NCBI GenBank assembly: GCA_002435705.1
Contig: DIVA01000127.1
Location: forward strand, 6,800 to 63,062
Source: Bacteriovoracaceae bacterium UBA6144
Lineage (GTDB): Bacteria > Bdellovibrionota > Bacteriovoracia > Bacteriovoracales > Bacteriovoracaceae
DNA length: 56,263 nt
Reading direction: 5' to 3'
Shown here: in pieces, positions 1-8,726 of the stretch
Position numbering within the stretch: the stretch's first letter is position 1
Layout of the letters: the number at the start of each line of letters is the position of its first letter
Notes under the pieces: model-generated
Told to the model about the DNA's origin: nothing
The model's database searches: none
The model's input: only the letters and a program-made list of their open reading frames with translations
Program-made: the position numbers and the translations under genes

Positions 1-11
1 ATATGTTTCAT
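1..11 (-). CDS. Start of a gene running off the left edge
   Basis: Read on the minus strand, an AAGGAAGGG ribosome binding site (about positions 15-24) sits just ahead of an ATG at 11, and only three codons (Met-Lys-His) are inside the window. An in-frame ATG pair at 38-41 has no such site in front of it, so 11 is the better start. Nothing can be said about the product. The gene would be divergent from the polyprenyl synthase gene. Confidence 0.35.
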
Positions 12-124
12 AAACCCTTCCTTTTGAATTTCTCTCATCATGCCACAAAGATCTAAGATTGTTCATTAACCTTGCTTAGGCGGCCATATACGGCCTGGCC
101 AATTTAGACTAGTATAGTGACACT

Positions 125-1081
125 ATGCTACTATCACCCGCTCATATATCAGGCAGTCAAATCCTTGAAGATGTCTCACAGTTAAAGTTTGAGTTTTATC
201 GTGCTGAAAACGCCTCAAACCTGACTCAAGAGATCGCCTTCCTTTTTACAAATTCAGGTAAAAGATTTCGTCCAGCCTTGGTTTATCTCTTTGGTGAAGT
301 CTTTGGCATAGACCGGTCACTGCTTGAAACCTACGCCAAAGCAGTAGAAGTTACTCATACAGCCTCTCTGATCCATGACGATGTGATTGATGAATCAGTA
401 GAGAGACGCAAGAGCCCTACGCTCAACGCCTCTTTTACCAACACTCAGGCGATTTTGGCGGGTGATTATCTTCTGGCCCACGTCATCGGAGAGCTTCTCA
501 AGACATCCACTCCTGAAATCACCTTTGACTTAACCGATGCCATCAAGAACCTGGCCGATGGTGAGTGGCTACAGGCAAAACTTAAAACGCAAGGTAGTGC
601 TTCTTGGAAAGAACTCGAAGAGGTGGCTCGCAAGAAAACGGGAAGTCTCATGAAATGGAGTTGTCTCGCTCCTGCCAAGCTCTCTCAGCAGCCTAGAGAT
701 GTGCAAGAGCTCTGTGCTCAAATGGGTGATGATATCGGTTTATTTTTTCAAATGCTCGATGACGTAAACGATTTTAACACGAAGTCTGGAAAACCATTCG
801 GAGCAGATATCATCAATGGTCAACAGAACTTTGTGACCTCCCATCTTCTCTCTCACTCCCCTCAGTTTGCCCAGGAATTGCGTCACTTCAAGCAAACGGG
901 TGAGATGACTATTTTGTCTGATATTGAAAAATCTCGGCGGGTGGTTGTCGAAAAATCAATAGAACTAGAGAAGACTCTGAATGAACGTTTCGCTACACTG
1001 ACGAACTCTGAATCCAGTCACCTCATAAAAGTTTTCGCTAAAATGCTAGAAAAAGTGCGGGAAGCCTTCAGTCCTTCCTAA
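125..1081 (+). CDS. Polyprenyl diphosphate synthase (trans-isoprenyl transferase)
   Basis: Adds isopentenyl diphosphate units to an allylic diphosphate to make a long-chain prenyl diphosphate, typically for the quinone side chain; a cytosolic or membrane-associated enzyme. The 318-residue length fits the IspA/IspB family. Visible are GKRFRP (about 45-50), the first Asp-rich motif DDVID (85-89) and the second Asp-rich motif DDVND (212-216). The second motif lacks the usual DDxxD spacing by a conservative change only. Chain length cannot be told from sequence by eye; octaprenyl/heptaprenyl-type is more likely than farnesyl because there is no obvious bulky pair before DDVID. No ribosome binding site is visible before ATG 125, and a TAGTAT hexamer at 110-115 could be a -10 for a near-leaderless message. 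The 3' end overlaps the convergent AlkB-like gene by 14 bases. Confidence 0.88.
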   Translation: MLLSPAHISGSQILEDVSQLKFEFYRAENASNLTQEIAFLFTNSGKRFRPALVYLFGEVFGIDRSLLETYAKAVEVTHTASLIHDDVIDESVERRKSPTLNASFTNTQAILAGDYLLAHVIGELLKTSTPEITFDLTDAIKNLADGEWLQAKLKTQGSASWKELEEVARKKTGSLMKWSCLAPAKLSQQPRDVQELCAQMGDDIGLFFQMLDDVNDFNTKSGKPFGADIINGQQNFVTSHLLSHSPQFAQELRHFKQTGEMTILSDIEKSRRVVVEKSIELEKTLNERFATLTNSESSHLIKVFAKMLEKVREAFSPS

Positions 1082-1715
1082 CCTTTCTGACGGTAATATT
1101 TAACCTCTCCCCCGAAGCAAGCAGACCATGGCTCTCGATTGAAAGAGTGTTTTTTCTCCCACTGCCCACTGCATGTCTCATTTGACGAGCGCTATCACCA
1201 AAAATATAAACCGAATTACTGGGAAGTAAGAAACTCTCTTCCTCACCTTTTTCATTCTCAAAATAAAAGCGGCATGTAGACCCGAAGTTTACGCCAATGA
1301 CCGGAGCGAGCTTATCTTCCTCTTCTTTATCTGTGTGCCAGCTCATCTTTTTATTAGCCAAGTAATAATTCACCAACGCCGTTTCAGCGAAAAATGGAAG
1401 ATGAGCAAAATGCTTGTGCGCCAGTTCCCCGCTCAATTGCACTAACCACTGAGGAAGTGCATGGGGAGTCTCCCCGAACATCTCTGCATAGTATTTATAA
1501 TCTAGAGGGTTCCAATACAGCCCAAGGCCCATGTAGCGACTCACTGGATACTTAGGCTGAGCATGAAAACGGTTGGGCTTCAGGTCGGGGTGATGAAACC
1601 CTTTGACCGGATGAAGGCCGAGCTGGAGGATTTCAGCTAAATAACTCTGAGCGACTTCCCGCGCGAAGAAATTTTGGGCAACATAAAAGTCACTGCGAGG
1701 TCGAATCCATTCCAT
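1068..1715 (-). CDS. AlkB-like 2-oxoglutarate/Fe(II) dioxygenase
   Basis: Members of this family use Fe(II), O2 and 2-oxoglutarate to remove alkyl groups oxidatively, usually from DNA or RNA bases. In the 215-residue protein the iron ligands are visible as HTD (H127, D129) and a distal His in MRHAV (H181). The 2-oxoglutarate-binding end shows GERLNITVR (R204, R210), and the upstream NYYLANKKMSWH matches the AlkB NxY...H segment. The substrate cannot be assigned: bacterial AlkB paralogues also act on tRNA or are uncharacterised. The gene is convergent with the polyprenyl synthase gene and divergent from the next gene, whose real start at 1734 leaves an 18-base gap. Confidence 0.85.
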   Translation of the reverse strand: MEWIRPRSDFYVAQNFFAREVAQSYLAEILQLGLHPVKGFHHPDLKPNRFHAQPKYPVSRYMGLGLYWNPLDYKYYAEMFGETPHALPQWLVQLSGELAHKHFAHLPFFAETALVNYYLANKKMSWHTDKEEEDKLAPVIGVNFGSTCRFYFENEKGEEESFLLPSNSVYIFGDSARQMRHAVGSGRKNTLSIESHGLLASGERLNITVRKVRKD

Positions 1716-1733
1716 AAAACAAAGGTTAGCAAG

Positions 1734-2216
1734 ATGAGTGATAAATTAAAAGAGCGAGAGTGGCAGCAAAAACTCCATGAATCGTATCAAAACTCAGACA
1801 ATCTACTGCAATTCATTAGTCAGACGCTGGATAGTATCTCGTATCGATATATGACAGAAGCTCACATTCATTTTAATAATTCTGTCATTTTAGTAGAGGC
1901 CAAAGAAGAGAATTTAGGCATCGCCCTTAAAATCTCTGACCCTGAGATCAAAGAAGCTGTTAAATTAATGGCAAAAAGTGTGCCGAGGGAACAAAAGCCC
2001 GCATTGGTGTCGCGTATTTGGGTTGAGCTTAAGGAACTCTCTGCTGATCAGGGAGAGATCACCATTAAGAGCGAAGTTAATTGGAATCACCCTGAACATC
2101 TGTCAGACACAAAGTTAAAAAAGATCAAAACAAAGAAGCTCGTATGGGATGATCTCATGATATTTCGCAAGGGATTTCCTCTGGCTTTAGAGGAGGTCTG
2201 TGAGCTTTTTCTTTGA
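1734..2216 (+). CDS. Conserved-looking protein of unknown function
   Basis: A soluble, charged protein of 160 residues with no signal peptide or membrane segment. I do not recognise a family. The open frame extends back to 1674, but that ATG lies inside the divergent dioxygenase gene. ATG 1734 (MSDKLKERE...) follows an AAAGG-type site and is the more likely start. The photolyase-related gene begins 6 bases after its stop and its ribosome binding site overlaps the stop codon, so the two are probably co-transcribed. The middle section (IHFNNSVILVEAKEE) looks like alternating beta structure. Confidence 0.7.
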   Translation: MSDKLKEREWQQKLHESYQNSDNLLQFISQTLDSISYRYMTEAHIHFNNSVILVEAKEENLGIALKISDPEIKEAVKLMAKSVPREQKPALVSRIWVELKELSADQGEITIKSEVNWNHPEHLSDTKLKKIKTKKLVWDDLMIFRKGFPLALEEVCELFL

Positions 2217-2222
2217 GGTTAT

Positions 2223-3704
2223 ATGATCGGCCATTTGATTTTAGGTGACCAACTCTTTCCACAAAACTATTGGAAAATCCAAGGTCCTGTCTTTATGGCA
2301 GAAGACTTTGAGCTCTGTACGCACTTTAAGTATCACAAACATAAAATCATTTTTTTTCTCGCTAGCATGCGGCATTTTGCAGAAGAACTCAAAGAACTTA
2401 AAATTGAAGTGGAATACTCGCCAATCAAAGAGAATCAAAAACCCTTCATCGATCGTTTAGAAAGTTGGATCAAGAAAAAGAAGATAACGCAACTCCATTG
2501 CTTTGAGATTGATGATGAATTTTTTGAATCCCGAATAGTCTCTCTCTGTGAGGAGCTAAAAATCAGCCTCAAGATTCAGGCGACTCCAAAGTTTCTTACC
2601 ACGAGAGATCAGTTCAAGGCCTATCTCGCGGATACAAAAAAACCATTTATGAAGGTGTTTTACGAGCGCCAGAGGAAGAAGACCGGTATTCTCATGGACG
2701 CGAAGGGAAAGCCCCTTGGTGGAAAATTTAGCTTCGACGAAGATAATCGAAAGAAACTTCCACGGGACATATTACCTCCCCTTCCTCGGAAGATCGATCA
2801 CTCACCGATTGTTGAAGAAGTGAAAATAGTCGTAGAGAAGCTTTTCAAAACTCATCCTGGTGCTGTCGAAAATTTTTGGCTCGCGACCACCCGCGAGGAC
2901 GCAAAGAATTTAGCCGCTGATTTTTTCAAAAAACGCCTAGAACTCTTCGGTGACTACGAAGACGCGATCACTCCTGAACACGATTTTGTTTTTCACAGTG
3001 TCCTCTCTCCCTACATGAATAACGGCTTTCTTTCTCCAGACTTGCTCTTGAAACAAGTCCCGAAACTTCTCGATAAGGATATGCCCCTCAATAGCATCGA
3101 AGGATTTGTGAGACAAGTCATGGGCTGGAGAGAGTTCATCAATGGCATCTATCGCAACTTTAATCGCCAGCAAGCCAGTTCGAATTTTTTTAATCATGAA
3201 CGCCTCCTCACTCGTGATTGGTATGAGGGATCAACTGGAATCGATGTGCTTGATGATGTGATAAAAAAGTCAGATCGTCTTGGCTTTGCCCATCACATCG
3301 AACGCCTGATGGTTGTCTCCAATATCATGCTGATGAGTGAAATTCATCCCCATGAGGTTTATCGCTATTTCATGGAAATGTACGTGGACTCTGCCGACTG
3401 GGTGATGGGACCCAATGTCTGGGGAATGGGGCAATTCTCTGATGGAGGAATATTTGCCACAAAACCCTATCTGTGTGGCTCAAATTACATTCGTAAGATG
3501 TCACATTATAAGGAAGGTCCCTGGTGTGATATTATGGATGGTCTCTACTGGCGTTTTATGGAGAAACACCAAAAGTTTTTTTCTGGGAACATGCGAATGG
3601 GTGCAGCTCTTAAAAATCTCGAAAAAATGGATCCTGAAAGGAAGAAGAGAATCTTTGATGCGGCAGAGAAATTTATTTCGCAGAAAACTCGCGCCGGTCT
3701 TTAA
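2223..3704 (+). CDS. Photolyase-related (PhrB/FeS-BCP clade) protein without cluster cysteines
   Basis: A 493-residue flavoprotein of the cryptochrome/photolyase superfamily, prokaryotic (6-4) photolyase-related branch. It has the N-terminal Rossmann-like domain (MIGHLILGDQLFP) followed by the helical FAD domain with VRQVMGWREFI, AHHIERLMV, DSADWVMGPNVWGM and GLYWRFM. PhrB-type proteins carry four [4Fe-4S] cysteines: one in a GM-x-C segment just before the AHH motif, and three after the KMS motif (CxxC, then CPF). Here the first position reads TGIDVLDD (about residue 342) and the second region reads KMSHYKEGPWCDIMDG (about 425-440), so none of the expected ligands is in place. It may repair DNA or be a light sensor. 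GAGG precedes ATG 2223. The 3' end overlaps the convergent DedA gene by 32 bases. Confidence 0.85.
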   Translation: MIGHLILGDQLFPQNYWKIQGPVFMAEDFELCTHFKYHKHKIIFFLASMRHFAEELKELKIEVEYSPIKENQKPFIDRLESWIKKKKITQLHCFEIDDEFFESRIVSLCEELKISLKIQATPKFLTTRDQFKAYLADTKKPFMKVFYERQRKKTGILMDAKGKPLGGKFSFDEDNRKKLPRDILPPLPRKIDHSPIVEEVKIVVEKLFKTHPGAVENFWLATTREDAKNLAADFFKKRLELFGDYEDAITPEHDFVFHSVLSPYMNNGFLSPDLLLKQVPKLLDKDMPLNSIEGFVRQVMGWREFINGIYRNFNRQQASSNFFNHERLLTRDWYEGSTGIDVLDDVIKKSDRLGFAHHIERLMVVSNIMLMSEIHPHEVYRYFMEMYVDSADWVMGPNVWGMGQFSDGGIFATKPYLCGSNYIRKMSHYKEGPWCDIMDGLYWRFMEKHQKFFSGNMRMGAALKNLEKMDPERKKRIFDAAEKFISQKTRAGL

Positions 3705-4350
3705 TTTTCTTTCTCACAAACCAAACAATGAAAATGATAAAAAAGGCACCAAACATATAAAATTTGGCGGCCTGGAGCCGCTCTACGATAATTTTCCCAT
3801 AGGTGGCCACAAACCATACTTGTGTGGGGACTGAGATGAGGGCCATGAGTCCATCAATGGTCATGAACTTCCACATGGGAATACCGAGGATTCCGCAGGA
3901 AAGATGACCAGGAAACCTTAACCCAGGTGTAAAACGAAACATCCCACAGCACCAGCTCCCGTATTTATCAAACCACTTTTGAATGGTTGCGTAGCCTGGC
4001 CCCTGCATTTTCTTTTTTACGTAAGGGTATTTCATCAGCTTATCACCAAGAAATTTACCAATACAAAAGACCAAAAAATCAGAGAAGAAGACTGCTAAAA
4101 AACAAACCCCCATCAAAGTGTAGACATTGACACCCACGGCTCCTTCATAAGGGGGCGGATAGTCCTGGGGATTTTGGGCGAGGTAAGCCACGAGACCACT
4201 ACTCACCAGCACCAATTCTTCAGGCGCCGGAAAACCAAAGGAACTCGCAAACATAAAAACAATAATAAAGGTATAGACCCATGTCGGCTCATAAGCGTAG
4301 GCGGAAAAAAATGTAAGTAGTCCCTCAGGACTTAAATCTAAACCGAACAT
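3673..4350 (-). CDS. DedA/SNARE-associated family membrane protein
   Basis: A polytopic inner-membrane protein of 225 residues with four to five hydrophobic spans. The DedA domain shows an early reentrant-like segment (FASSFGFPAPEELVLV) and the family signature FRFTPGLRFPGHLSCG (about 138-153), where the arginine and proline are the essential residues in characterised members. DedA proteins move undecaprenyl phosphate or other phospholipids across the membrane or support proton-dependent homeostasis; which applies here is unknown. The gene ends inside the photolyase-related gene (convergent) and starts 24 bases from the end of the YbbP-like gene, facing the same way, so it could be the last gene of that operon. 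Confidence 0.85.
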   Translation of the reverse strand: MFGLDLSPEGLLTFFSAYAYEPTWVYTFIIVFMFASSFGFPAPEELVLVSSGLVAYLAQNPQDYPPPYEGAVGVNVYTLMGVCFLAVFFSDFLVFCIGKFLGDKLMKYPYVKKKMQGPGYATIQKWFDKYGSWCCGMFRFTPGLRFPGHLSCGILGIPMWKFMTIDGLMALISVPTQVWFVATYGKIIVERLQAAKFYMFGAFFIIFIVWFVRKKIKDRREFSAK

Positions 4351-4374
4351 GAAACTCCAGTTCGTCTATTTTAC

Positions 4375-6948
4375 TTAGGGTCTCTGCAAGAGTCCAGCAG
4401 GTCGCGTGTTTAAAACCTTAGGAATTAAAACCCCAACAGGCAGCAACACAAGGATCAGACCTGCCAACACGAGATAAAACAACTGAGTCAACTCCCACAC
4501 CGCGTTACCTTCCAATAAAAAAACACTAATCGAATTGGCCAGTAGCGCTCCGCAAATCCCACCTACTCCAAAAGCAACAATGCCTACTGAAAGCAGCTCA
4601 AAGGAGAGCATCTTGATGACACGATAGGGAGAAATTCCCAGCGTTTTCTCTAGCATCATTTCTGCCTCACGCTTTTGCAGCTGATGATAAGTCATGCTCA
4701 AAACCACAACAAAACCGACGAGAATAGTGAAGTATGCCATCATCTCAAGAGCAATTTTGAGCCTCGCAAATAATCCACTCAAGCGTTCTACGAGTTGAGT
4801 GATATCAACCACAGAAATATTTGAAAAAAGCTTTTGGATTTTATTTTGAATTGACACCCTTTCAGTCTCGTTAAGACTCCCAATAGCGGCTAACCAACTC
4901 TTAGGTGCCTCCTCTAAGGCTCCCGGAGCAAAAGTAATAAAGAAATTAGGTCTGAAGCTGGTCCACTTAACGCTTCTTATGTTAACCACACGACCAATCA
5001 CCGGCACACCGAGGACATCAAACTCCAATCGATCTGAAAGCTTCAATCCCAATCGAGAAGCAAATCGCTTTTCCACAGAAATAGCTGTCTCATCACTTTC
5101 GAGTTTTACTGACTCACCAAAGTGTTGACCGGAGACGAGCGTCTCTGAAGAATTAAATCCTTCTGCCCAACTTAGATTCATCATTCTCTGACGAAAACGC
5201 GAATCATTCTCCTCTTCGCGAGTCCGAAAGCGGGTCGTTGAATCATCATCGGCTTTGTACTGGCTCTCATTGATGCGCATGAGCTTTCCACGAATCATCG
5301 GAGAGAGTGCTTGTACTTCAATTTTTTGTTCACTGAAAAAGGATTTTAATTTCTCAACCTGCTCATCTTGGATATCAAACAGAAATAATGAAGGCTTACT
5401 ATCAGACTCAATCGTAAACTCTTGGTTCACGGATTTTTCAATATGAAAGAGTAAGGAGAGAAGCATGGCCCCTAAACCCAATGAAATGATCGAAATCAGC
5501 GTCGTCAAGGGTTGACGAATGAGCCTTCTCAAAACAATTCCCAACTCTAGTCCGAAAGGAGACTGTAAACTCACTTGCGAGTTCAGAATCGAAATGAGGA
5601 AATTTTTAGCCAGATAGAATATGCAGGTAAAAATAATTAAAGCGAGGGAGAGAGAAAAGATAAAAAGACTTCCGACCTTCCAAGACTGAGAAGCCCAAAT
5701 GGCCAATGACCAAAGTGACAGGAAGGCTAATAAGTTCCAAGGCCAGTAATCGAAAATCCCTGCTCTCTGTTTTGAGGTTTGACTCTGGATTAAAACGATC
5801 ACCGGAATTTTCACTGATTCGCGGATCACCGGCATGATGGCTGAGAACAAGAAGAGACTCACCAAGGGCAGAGAACTCCAAATGCGCCAAGAAACTTTAA
5901 TCAGATTTAACTCGAGACCAAACACTGTTTTGATCCCACTCAAAAGAGCGGGAGTGACGATAAGAGAGGTAAGATACGCTGAAGGAATGGAAAGGAGGAA
6001 AATAAAAAACAATCCGATCAAAAGGATGAATTGGACAGAAATGGGTCCCAACCCAAGGGCACGAAGGATGGCCGCATCCTTAAGTCGTTGTCCGATGAGT
6101 CCCCGGAATAAGTAGAAAGTCCCAACCACAGATAGAATAAATGAAACGAGTGAGATCAGTTGAAGATAGTCTGAAAAGACATTACCGGCACGTGCAACTT
6201 GCTCAGATGTATCGCTCGGAAGATTTATCCGAAGAGTGGGGTCACTGAATTCCGCTTGTAGCTCTTTTTGAATGACTTCAAGTTCTTCAATGGTTTTATT
6301 AGTTTTAAGATGCATGGAGTGGGAGGCGATACTCCCCTCTCCAAACAAACCAGTCCCTTCTAGATTTTTTCGACTTAAATAAATCCGAGGAGCTAAGGCG
6401 AAGGCACGAAAACCGAGAGATGAATCTTTTAGTACCACATCACAGAATCGAAAATTCTTCTCCCCTAAACGCAAGTACTGGCCCTGATTTAACTCAAGAG
6501 ATCTCATCGTATCAACGTGCACAAGAAGACAGTCTTCTGTCGTAAAAAAGTCAGAATTCTCACTCAGATCAATCGGACCATTCGCATTATCAAGGCTTCC
6601 ATAGAAGGGAAAACCCAATTCAATCACTCGTAATTCCACTAAACGTGATTCATCTTTTTTGGGATTATAAAGCATCGAGCTCATGTCTAAGATACGATAG
6701 CTAGCTGATGGGTTTAGCTTCTCATGGAAACGCTTAAGCTCATTTTCACTCAAGGGTCTACGAGCACTCATCGCCATATCAGATGAGAGAAGCTCTTTTT
6801 CTTGAGACTTTAATGAAAAAAGTAAGGCACTTTTAAGCTGTTCAATAATAAAAATACCGCTTAGACCAAGGACCAAGGTAAAAAAGACTAAGAAATAAGT
6901 AGTCCTAAAGCGCTGCAAATCACGCTTTAGCCAACTGAGCTTTTTCAT
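4375..6948 (-). CDS. ybbP: ABC transporter permease, FtsX/MacB type (YbbP-like)
   Basis: An 857-residue inner-membrane permease with two FtsX domains. A first transmembrane helix follows the short N-terminus, then a large periplasmic region to about residue 250, a group of helices (about 260-450), a second periplasmic domain (about 490-710) and a final three-helix FtsX domain. This is the YbbP layout (about 800 residues, two repeats), not the shorter LolC/E or MacB. The gene starts one base into the stop codon of the YbbA-like ATPase gene, so it is translationally coupled. With YbbA and TesA it would form a mechanotransmission-type complex that extracts or handles lipid-like substrates in the envelope; the substrate is unknown. 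Confidence 0.85.
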   Translation of the reverse strand: MKKLSWLKRDLQRFRTTYFLVFFTLVLGLSGIFIIEQLKSALLFSLKSQEKELLSSDMAMSARRPLSENELKRFHEKLNPSASYRILDMSSMLYNPKKDESRLVELRVIELGFPFYGSLDNANGPIDLSENSDFFTTEDCLLVHVDTMRSLELNQGQYLRLGEKNFRFCDVVLKDSSLGFRAFALAPRIYLSRKNLEGTGLFGEGSIASHSMHLKTNKTIEELEVIQKELQAEFSDPTLRINLPSDTSEQVARAGNVFSDYLQLISLVSFILSVVGTFYLFRGLIGQRLKDAAILRALGLGPISVQFILLIGLFFIFLLSIPSAYLTSLIVTPALLSGIKTVFGLELNLIKVSWRIWSSLPLVSLFLFSAIMPVIRESVKIPVIVLIQSQTSKQRAGIFDYWPWNLLAFLSLWSLAIWASQSWKVGSLFIFSLSLALIIFTCIFYLAKNFLISILNSQVSLQSPFGLELGIVLRRLIRQPLTTLISIISLGLGAMLLSLLFHIEKSVNQEFTIESDSKPSLFLFDIQDEQVEKLKSFFSEQKIEVQALSPMIRGKLMRINESQYKADDDSTTRFRTREEENDSRFRQRMMNLSWAEGFNSSETLVSGQHFGESVKLESDETAISVEKRFASRLGLKLSDRLEFDVLGVPVIGRVVNIRSVKWTSFRPNFFITFAPGALEEAPKSWLAAIGSLNETERVSIQNKIQKLFSNISVVDITQLVERLSGLFARLKIALEMMAYFTILVGFVVVLSMTYHQLQKREAEMMLEKTLGISPYRVIKMLSFELLSVGIVAFGVGGICGALLANSISVFLLEGNAVWELTQLFYLVLAGLILVLLPVGVLIPKVLNTRPAGLLQRP

Positions 6949-7607
6949 TATTCCAAAACTCCATGCTGGAGATGCAGAGTTCTTTCACATAACTGAGCCA
7001 GCTCTTGATCATGAGTCACAAGGACTAAAGCCGTTTGATTCAGTTTGGTCAGCTTAAAGATCATCTGCATCACGAGTTTGCCTGTCTCTTCATCTAAATT
7101 CCCTGTTGGTTCATCTGCTAAAATAACTTCCGGCTTAGCCGCCATGGCCCGAGCAATGGCCACTCGCTGCTGCTCACCACCTGATAATTGATTAGGGAAA
7201 TGATCCAATCGATGGGACAGGCCGACATCACTAAGGAGCTTAATTGCTTCTTCTTTTGATTTGTGACGTTTAAGAATGTCCAGCGGGAGCATGACATTTT
7301 CTAAAGCTGTGAGTGTTTGCACTAACTGAAACTGCTGAAAGATGATCCCCATCTTATTGGCCCTCACTTGAGCCAACTGAGTCTCATTCAAGTGGGTAAT
7401 CTGTTGGTCACCAAACCAAATTTCACCAGAATCAGGATGATCGAGACCAGATAAGAGAGAGAGCAGGGTACTTTTACCTGAGCCAGACTTACCTACGATA
7501 GCAACACTCTCACCGGCCTTAACATCTAAGTTAAGTTGGTTCAAGACTTGAATTTTATTTTGTGCCTGATGATGAGCTTTAGAGATATTTTTTGCTTTAA
7601 GAGTCAT
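6948..7607 (-). CDS. ybbA: ABC transporter ATPase (LolD/YbbA-like)
   Basis: A 219-residue ATP-binding subunit of the MacB/LolD/FtsE class that powers the adjacent FtsX-type permease. Visible are Walker A GKSGSGKST (about 39-47), the Q-loop in IIFQQFQLV, the signature LSGGEQQR (about 141-148) and Walker B plus D-loop VILADEPTGNLDEE. Its ATG overlaps the tesA stop in an ATGA arrangement, and its own stop overlaps the permease start by one base. Gene order tesA-ybbA-ybbP matches the genetic linkage in E. coli, where tesA is divergent rather than in the operon. Confidence 0.92.
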   Translation of the reverse strand: MTLKAKNISKAHHQAQNKIQVLNQLNLDVKAGESVAIVGKSGSGKSTLLSLLSGLDHPDSGEIWFGDQQITHLNETQLAQVRANKMGIIFQQFQLVQTLTALENVMLPLDILKRHKSKEEAIKLLSDVGLSHRLDHFPNQLSGGEQQRVAIARAMAAKPEVILADEPTGNLDEETGKLVMQMIFKLTKLNQTALVLVTHDQELAQLCERTLHLQHGVLE

Positions 7608-8197
7608 AACTGATCCTTGAGGGAGAGAAATATATTTTCCGCGACTTTCTTTTGCCCTTCCGGATTGGGATGAATTCCATCGGCTAAATTAAGACTAGCC
7701 ACCCCTCCTACGCCCTCAAGGAGAAAATTAACCTTTCCTACATTCTTTTGTCGCAGAAGATTTTCATACATTTTTTCAAAACGCGTCCGGTAGTCCTCGC
7801 CATAGTTTTTAGGCAGCTTCATCACAGCCAAAAAAACTTTTACGGAATGACTTTGAGCCAGCTTGATTGCTTCAGATAGATTTTTTTCGGACTCTTCAAT
7901 AGCAAGCCCACGAAGACCATCATTGGCACCTAGAGCGAAGAGGATAACCTCCGGCTTCATTTTTAAGTACCACTTGGTACGAGATGTGGCGTTAGCAGTA
8001 GTAGAGCCACTAATTCCGCCATTAATCACTTTTATATCTTTACGGCCATTGGCATGAAACATTTGCTCCAACTGAGCAGGATAAGCCTCCTCAGTTTTCA
8101 CGCCAAAGCCCTCGGTCAAAGAGTCACCAACAATCACAATAGTCTTGGCAAAAACCAAGTGACTAAAAAACAAACCACAAATAAGAAGAATTTTCAT
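7604..8197 (-). CDS. tesA: TesA-like periplasmic SGNH lysophospholipase/thioesterase
   Basis: A 197-residue secreted esterase of the SGNH/GDSL family, homologous to E. coli thioesterase I/protease I/lysophospholipase L1. An N-terminal signal peptide (MKILLICGLFFSHLVFA) is followed by block I GDSLTEGFG with the nucleophile Ser26, a block III GANDG and the C-terminal D-x-x-H pair in DGIHP. The open frame extends 14 codons upstream, but ATG 8197 overlaps the stop of the upstream gene as ATGA and begins exactly at the signal peptide, so it is the start. It is the second gene of a four-gene operon and probably delivers or removes lipid products for the YbbAP transporter. Confidence 0.9.
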   Translation of the reverse strand: MKILLICGLFFSHLVFAKTIVIVGDSLTEGFGVKTEEAYPAQLEQMFHANGRKDIKVINGGISGSTTANATSRTKWYLKMKPEVILFALGANDGLRGLAIEESEKNLSEAIKLAQSHSVKVFLAVMKLPKNYGEDYRTRFEKMYENLLRQKNVGKVNFLLEGVGGVASLNLADGIHPNPEGQKKVAENIFLSLKDQL

Positions 8198-8658
8198 ACA
8201 GCACCAAAAAACTTTCTGTAGACAGGTTGACGCAACCAAAACATGAAATAGAGAAAAGGATAAAGGAAGAAGTCTAACAAGACAAAGCCCGAAGAGAAGG
8301 TGATATCATCGATAATCAGGGTATGGTCCTTATTTTTTTTAATAAGGTGCAAGTGACGCCATGAAGATAAAGGAAACGGTAGTTGACTACCTTCGTCCAC
8401 AAAATAACACTCCTCTTCGTTTTGAACACTCTCAGTAATCAGACTTATCCAAACTTGAAGGCCTAGGTCGATGTGCACCTCATGACCTACATTGCAGCCA
8501 TCAAAGCGCAAAAGTTTCATGGGAAGGAGCGGCGGTTTGAGTGCCAAAAACAGTTTCTCATTAAAGGCTGCAAAAACAACTTTATGGGGAGTGGCCACGG
8601 CGGTAGATATTTTTAAATTCATCTTCACATGGTCGCACATAAGATAAACTAAAGACAA
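8194..8658 (-). CDS. SRPBCC/START-like protein with C-terminal hydrophobic segment
   Basis: The protein has up to 154 residues. The pattern of a hydrophobic beta strand (MNLKISTAV), a segment near PPLLPMKLLRFDG, then WISLITESV and a long C-terminal helix is what SRPBCC (polyketide-cyclase/Bet v1-like) ligand-binding proteins look like, but I see no diagnostic catalytic residue. The last 40 residues are strongly hydrophobic and aromatic (FFLYPFLYFMFW), possibly a membrane anchor or a hydrophobic lid. ATG 8622 is an alternative start that gives a cleaner N-terminus. The gene is coupled to tesA by a 4-base overlap, so a lipid- or hydrophobe-related role is plausible. It is divergent from the GT4 gene. 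Confidence 0.65.
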   Translation of the reverse strand: MSLVYLMCDHVKMNLKISTAVATPHKVVFAAFNEKLFLALKPPLLPMKLLRFDGCNVGHEVHIDLGLQVWISLITESVQNEEECYFVDEGSQLPFPLSSWRHLHLIKKNKDHTLIIDDITFSSGFVLLDFFLYPFLYFMFWLRQPVYRKFFGAV

Positions 8659-8726
8659 TTACCAACCAGTTGACTCAACATTTTTTTAAGTTGTCCAAGT
8701 TTGTTAATTCATGTCTAATTTATTTT

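Noticed and set aside
79..100. GGCC-containing near-palindrome upstream of the polyprenyl synthase gene
   Set aside because: The arms are just repeated GGCC tetramers and do not form a convincing longer stem.
3415..3834. 139-codon + frame across the end of the photolyase-related gene
   Set aside because: It is a shifted frame of the photolyase gene and runs into the DedA gene; no family features.
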